NCBI RefSeq assembly: GCF_002127325.2
Contig: NC_035447.2
Coordinates: 31,874,642-31,938,641, forward strand
Origin: Helianthus annuus
Taxonomy: Eukaryota; Streptophyta; Magnoliopsida; Asterales; Asteraceae
Direction of reading: 5' to 3'
Length of the DNA: 64,000 nucleotides
The position numbers were made by a program, and so were the translations under genes. A model generated the notes under the pieces. The model was given only the letters and a program-made list of their open reading frames with translations. It was not told the DNA's origin and did no database searches. This document shows, piece by piece, positions 59,417 through 64,000 of this stretch. How positions within the stretch are numbered: the first letter of the stretch is position 1; every line of letters begins with the position of its first letter.

Positions 59417-59904
59417 GTATGATTCTCTCATCATTAGTAGTTAGATTAAGCACTTGCATGTAGTTAAAACATCAAAAATTTGGGGAAAATCTAGGGTTCT
59501 TGAACTTCATCCGGATCGAACCTCAAATCTTTGCATAAATCTGTTAGCATTAGTTTAGATTAATGTTATAGGAAGTAAATCCACTTGTATTGTTCATAGA
59601 TTCGCCCGATTTCTCACAAAAACCCCAAACCCTTGTTTTTTGAACCGAAAAAGATAAAATTGAAGGGGTAAACGGTTTGTTTTGGGAAAAACGGCCCTTG
59701 GGGTTTCATTTTCGGGGGAAACCGCACCTACTGGACTAAAATTTTTCAAGTTTTCGGGACCGGGTCGAAAAATGAAGTTTTTGAGTAACAGACGCCTGGA
59801 CACGGGGTCGTGTCCACTGAACACGGGGCCGTTTCCAGCTAGCTGTTTTCAGTTTTCTCCGAAAATTTCACTGTTTCGTGCTAACTTTTGGTGTATTCTT
59901 TCAG
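59417..59904 (+). other. Conserved intron-like segment upstream of the 3' ORF, copy 2
   Basis: Donor CATCAAG|GTATGATTCT and acceptor TTCTTTCAG| before the ATG at 59905, 488 bp. Further donor-like ACCTG|GTAAGTTACGA (59142) and ATCG|GTAAGTCTTC (59175) follow the integrase stop and are also kept in copy 1. Confidence 0.55.
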
Positions 59905-60788
59905 ATGTCGAAGAAATTCACAAGGTTCAATGCAAATGAACTCGATGCTAAGGCAAGATACGATGTGCTTCGAACCAGATCGGAGGAATACCCAAGACAA
60001 GTGTGCACGGATCTTTTGGGATTAGTGAACCAATGGGGCCGCTTCAACAACCTAGTCACCGGGCCGCTGAGAGTCGCCCTTACTACTCCCCTTCGCTCGG
60101 TCCCCGAATATACTTTGGAATTCTATAGCACATTCGTGTTCAATTCAAGGTGCGACCCATTTGATAATGAGGGGGTAGAATTCCGATGTGGGGGACCAAA
60201 TACCCGATTTCGATGGCACAATTTGGGTCGATGGTGGGGTTGTATGCGGAGGAAGATGCGGGTAACAAAGAAAACACCGGAGGGTTACGTGAACTAGGAG
60301 AAGACGAACGCCAAGCCGCTTGGGCTCAAATAGGAGATGGGCACTACAACCCAAGCAACACTAAGAGCACTAGGTTGAGGGACCCTCTTTACCGTTACAT
60401 TCATCAGGTCCTCACCTACTCTCTTAGTCAAAGGCATGATAGCAGTGGCATTGTTGGGCTGAGAGATCTGATAGTTCTCCCTTGCATTCATACCCGCAGA
60501 CACTTCGATGTTCCGTACCTCCTGCTCCGAAACATGCATTGGAACCGGCTTGCTACTCCGCCAACCCCTATCTTCTTCGGGGGGTGGATATACCGTCTCT
60601 TCAAGCGCTTCGTGAACATGCCTCGGTCTTTCCAAAGGAGCCCATGGTTGGGAAGAGTGGACATACACATCTGCCGCTCCATGAACTTGATCTATGAAGC
60701 CGAAGACGGGTCGGTTAGCTTCCAAAGAGTCCAAGGGCATGCATGGAACCCGCAAGAGGCACTCGTCCTTCACGCTCCACAGTTCTAA
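59905..60788 (+). pseudogene. 3' ORF of Athila copy 2
   Basis: It starts MSKKFTRFNANELDAKARYD, with LVTGPLRVALTTPLRS, SMAQFGSMVGLYAEED, DVPYLLLRNMHWNRL and DIHICRSMNLIYEAEDG. One extra base in the G run near 60190 breaks the frame; the rest is open to a TAA at 60788. The proline-rich end seen in copy 1 is missing. No signal peptide or membrane helix is apparent. Confidence 0.8.
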
Positions 60789-60799
60789 CCACCTCCTCA

Positions 60800-63700
60800 T
60801 GTAACGCCCCAAAACTCGAATGCTCACATTCGTCATATGAGTAACGCCCTAAAACCTTGAATTTTTATATTTGTCATATGTTCCAAATGATAAAACATGA
60901 AATAAAATGACTAGGCTATTTAGCCTAGTTAAATTATTTAATCAAAACAAGTAATGAATGAGTTTGGTGGCAATTGTGAGGATGTGACAAAATAGAGGGG
61001 CTAAACTTGGAAAAATTGAGTTTAAGTTTTACATAATCTAGAAAACTCAGTATTGTGTGTGTGTGTCGGAGGTGTATGTCGACACCCACAAAGGAAAAAG
61101 GAGAAACCCTCAAATTCAGCCCCTTTAAGTCTAAATTGAAGATGGATTCAAGTTGAGATTGATGCATGAACCCGATTTCTTGATGATCTAGTACTCACAA
61201 TCATGTGGTAAGTTAAATTTTGTGTTCTAGTGATTGTTGATGAAAAGAGGTTAGAATGAATCCGTGAATTGGATTGAAATTGGAATGAATACTTGTTAAT
61301 ACTATTGTGTTTAAGTTGATTTATGGTAGAATTTTGAGTTATCTTGATGATTTAGGATGAAACCCATGTGCATGAGTATGAAGATGATTATGATGAATAT
61401 GTAGATGTGAAATTGTATTGTGTTAATTCATAAGATGTTATATGATAAACAAGATGTAGAATTAATGACAATATGATTTCGTTTGAATGTAATGGTTCAT
61501 GAGATGAATTTGGGAAGAACATGCTTAAACCACTTGTACACTATGCTTGGAAAGTAGTTCGCACACCAAGTGTTTGATGAAATGCCTAGTATAGGTTAGT
61601 ATGTGTTATCACTTGTATGGAATGCTAATTAAATAGTAATGAAGGTGATCATGTATTATAAGTATGAAAAGTGCTTAGTTATGATGTTGTGTACAAAATG
61701 CATGCTACGTGTATCGAGTAACAAAGCTTATTAGAATTAAAATTTGTTGCGCAAAAATTTTGCAAAAATCATATAAAATCATAGGAAGGACCTGTGAGGT
61801 CGAGCCTTATATGCTCAAAAAGCTATTTAAACATACTACGTTTTGTGTTTGAACATGTTTGATGAATTCGGATGTTAAACAGGCCAAAACAGTGCCCAAA
61901 GTCGGCAATACTGTTTTGACAGCAAGCTGTTTGGAAGCATTTCAGCTTCTGTGCTGATTTTGTAAAAATCATATAAAATCATAGGAACGTCCGATTGTTA
62001 CGATCTTTATTTGCTTAGAAAGGTCTCTGAGTGTAGATCATTTCATATTTGAACATGAAGAACTGAATCAGAAGATAAATGGGTTAAAATGTGTCGTGAA
62101 CAGCTGCTGCGCAGAAAGTTGCTGCACATTTTTAGTATAAATATTACGTAAAAATAGTTGTATTGTTATGCACACTTGTATGAATCATGAACTACTGATT
62201 TTAATAAATTATTAGTAAGTTATTTGATTGTTTTAAGTGTCTAAAACACTTACCAAATAGTTTATGCATATAATTGCACCAACGGGTCGAAACGGGTTGT
62301 TGATAGAAAATAGTAGAATGGATGTGTAAAAACCAAGGTGTTAAGAAATGGTATGAAATGTTTAACGTATGAAACAAGTTGCCTAACTTAGAAAATGTTA
62401 TCATTCTAAGTATGGAATTTTGAAAGAATAATGAACATGATGTAAATACATAATTGTGCATGCTAGAAGCTCATGTATGACTTTTTGTGATGATGGAATG
62501 ATAAATTGTTAGATTGATTAGCATTGTAGTATTATGATACATGTTGAACTCGTTAAGCGATTGACACGTGAATAGAAGTGTGATTAGTGATGCGTATGAT
62601 TATGTATACTAACTATTGAATGGATGTAATGGAATGAGATAATAGGAACGTGTCAAGGAGAGCTCAAGCATAGGAGGATAACGGGTCAAGATAAGGCAAG
62701 GTGACAAATACACTTATTGGAGTACTCAAGGTAAGTGATTCCGATTTCACTTCTTAGCTTGTTTAAATAAGGTAGTGTTCTAGATAATTGGGTATGTTAC
62801 GAACTCAATATGGATTTGGTTGAATGAAAACGATGGTTCTCGCTAAATAGATCGAATGGGTCAAATAAGGTATTATTGTCATAACATAATGAAGTATAAG
62901 TAAGTTCCGAACCGCTTTTCAGTATTTAGAAAGATCTGTTAATTTTGTCATATGTTGCGAATAGTGAGATATGTAAGAACGTAAGATCAAATGAAGTTCT
63001 AAGTTTAGTTTTGTGGTGATGGGTCAAAAATGTTAACTAAGTCGGAAAGTGTGTAATAAAGATCAAACGGGTCAAAACTAGGAAACGGGGTAAGGTGAGG
63101 TTTCGGCCATTAAGGCATGGGGAAAGTATTGGTATGATTTGGGACCTTGAAAGGATGTTACCATACGTTTGGAACGCTCGTGGTGCAAGTATAATCGATC
63201 CCGATAGCCAAAAAGTAGAAATTAGCGTCTGGGATGCAGAAGGGGCGTCGCCGACGTCCCAAAGGACCGTCGGCGACGATGCTTGGGTGGTTCTGTGCTT
63301 ACGACGTCCTAATTTCCTGTCTACGGACTTCTTTCCCGACGGACAAAATTAGTGGGCGTCGCCGACAGCCTGGTGAGGCGTCGGCGACGGTGCCTTCGTT
63401 TCCTGCTTTCTGTTTTCGCCATGTAGCGCTCTCGGTTGAACTCATTTCCGTCCGGGTGCTCCGTAAAGACTCCGTAAGCCTTGTTAGGCATAAGAAAGCA
63501 CTAACCTTATTAAAATAGATAGCTATGCACTCAAGTTCATGTAAAAGTGCGGATCTTATAAATAATTAAATGGTGAAAGGAAATGTGTTAGAACAGTTTA
63601 TACGGATAAAATGATAAAACTTGTTCATAAGAATGCTTACTTGTGAATTATTACGTATGTTTATAATACAATAGTAGGAGGTGGTTAAGGGAATATGACT

Positions 63701-64000
63701 TTAATTGCACGTGTTATATGTATTTTGGCATACAAGAACATGTACGATACACATAGGTATGAATACATGATTGTAAGTATATTTGAATATATGTAGGGAT
63801 GTAAACGTGTACGGTTGTAAGTATGTACGTGTGTATGTACGTGCGAATGCATAATTTAGATGTATTGAGAATTAACGTTACTAACGACACACTTGAGTTT
63901 AGAATATAATGCATGAATGAGAATGACAGATCCTTATGAAGTTGAAGCTGAACTCGGAACGAGAGATTTCAAGAGAATAGTCGAATGCTATACGGAAGTT
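60800..64000 (+). repeat. LTR (start) of another gypsy element, running off the window
   Basis: TGTAACGCCCCAAAACTCG at 60800 is a typical chromovirus LTR start and is followed by a near repeat of itself at 60842 (GTAACGCCCTAAAACCTTG). Inside are a leader-like region ending CATGTG|GTAAGTTAAA (61207), a second donor ACTCAAG|GTAAGTGA (62730), and two hairpin pairs of GTCGCCGAC/GTCGGCGAC (63244-63400). No coding domain occurs to the window end, so the LTR would be over 3 kb. It may alternatively include some internal DNA. Confidence 0.65.
63240..63400. repeat. Paired CGTCGCCGACG / CGTCGGCGACG inverted repeats
   Basis: Two consecutive inverted-repeat pairs with about 15-bp loops: GCGTCGCCGACG...CCGTCGGCGACG and GCGTCGCCGACA...GCGTCGGCGACG. 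GC-rich islands in an AT-rich LTR. Confidence 0.85.

Larger units (their letters stand above)
52642..60799 (+). mobile_element. Athila-type retrotransposon, copy 2 (3' end cut by another LTR)
   Basis: Same order as copy 1: LTR 52642-54414, primer site 54421-54439, Tyr-rich/protease ORF, RT-RNase H-integrase, intron-like segment, 3' ORF. It stops at 60799, where a new LTR (TGTAACGCCCC) begins; the tail and 3' LTR may resume beyond the window. It has more stops than copy 1 in RT and RNase H but better preserved zinc-knuckle cysteines, and its protease-pol junction is in frame. Confidence 0.9.

Overview
The window is nuclear DNA from a flowering plant, most likely a member of the Asteraceae close to sunflower. 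The evidence is an intron-containing PP2A B' subunit gene, FAR1/MULE genes with plant splice sites, and Ty3/gypsy LTR families carrying CACGGCCCCGTG dyads of a kind I associate with composites. The species call is inference. No rRNA or tRNA gene, CRISPR array or bacterial gene was seen. Most of the 64 kb is nested transposable elements; the only gene that looks intact is the PP2A subunit.

Layout. (1) 1-16.7 kb: a minus-strand FAR1-type pseudogene (FAR1-A) is split inside its DNA-binding-domain exon by a 13.7-kb Athila-type element (2087-15815). That element's left LTR holds a solo LTR of another family (3363-5808, perfect 5-bp target duplication). (2) 16.7-22.3 kb: a second FAR1/MULE gene (FAR1-B) lies head to head with the first. 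It is broken by a nonsense codon, a G-run frameshift and a 22-nt templated insertion. A small unannotated minus-strand gene follows it. Both loci carry dense arrays of a private short motif in introns and flanks. (3) 22.3-26.7 kb: a cluster of large palindromic elements, each bounded by (TA)n, with a Tourist-like MITE nested in one. (4) 27.1-28.6 kb: an hAT-like element containing a MULE-type MITE. (5) 29.3-33.9 kb: the PP2A B' (B56) gene, minus strand, with MITE debris in its coding intron and its 5' UTR intron. (6) 34.6-39.4 kb: a copia integrase remnant, a copia LTR plus broken gag, and a gypsy LTR fragment. (7) 39.6-42.3 kb: two Helitron 3' ends and minisatellites. (8) 42358-51532: a very young gypsy element with near-identical 2.65-kb LTRs, an open gag and a collapsed pol. 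(9) 51.9-52.5 kb: orphan exons of an unrecognised gene. (10) 52642-60799: a second Athila-type copy on the plus strand, cut by a new LTR that begins at 60800 and runs off the window.

Main interest. The two Athila copies share an unusual architecture. The capsid part of gag is absent, the first ORF starts at a zinc knuckle followed by tyrosine-rich repeats, and the protease has lost its Asp-x-Gly signature. A conserved ~488-bp intron-like segment precedes a 3' ORF. Separately, gypsy LTRs here carry conserved splice-donor/acceptor pairs, and one family shows two polypurine tracts that would give two alternative LTR starts. These points rest on reading the sequence and need transcript and whole-genome tests.
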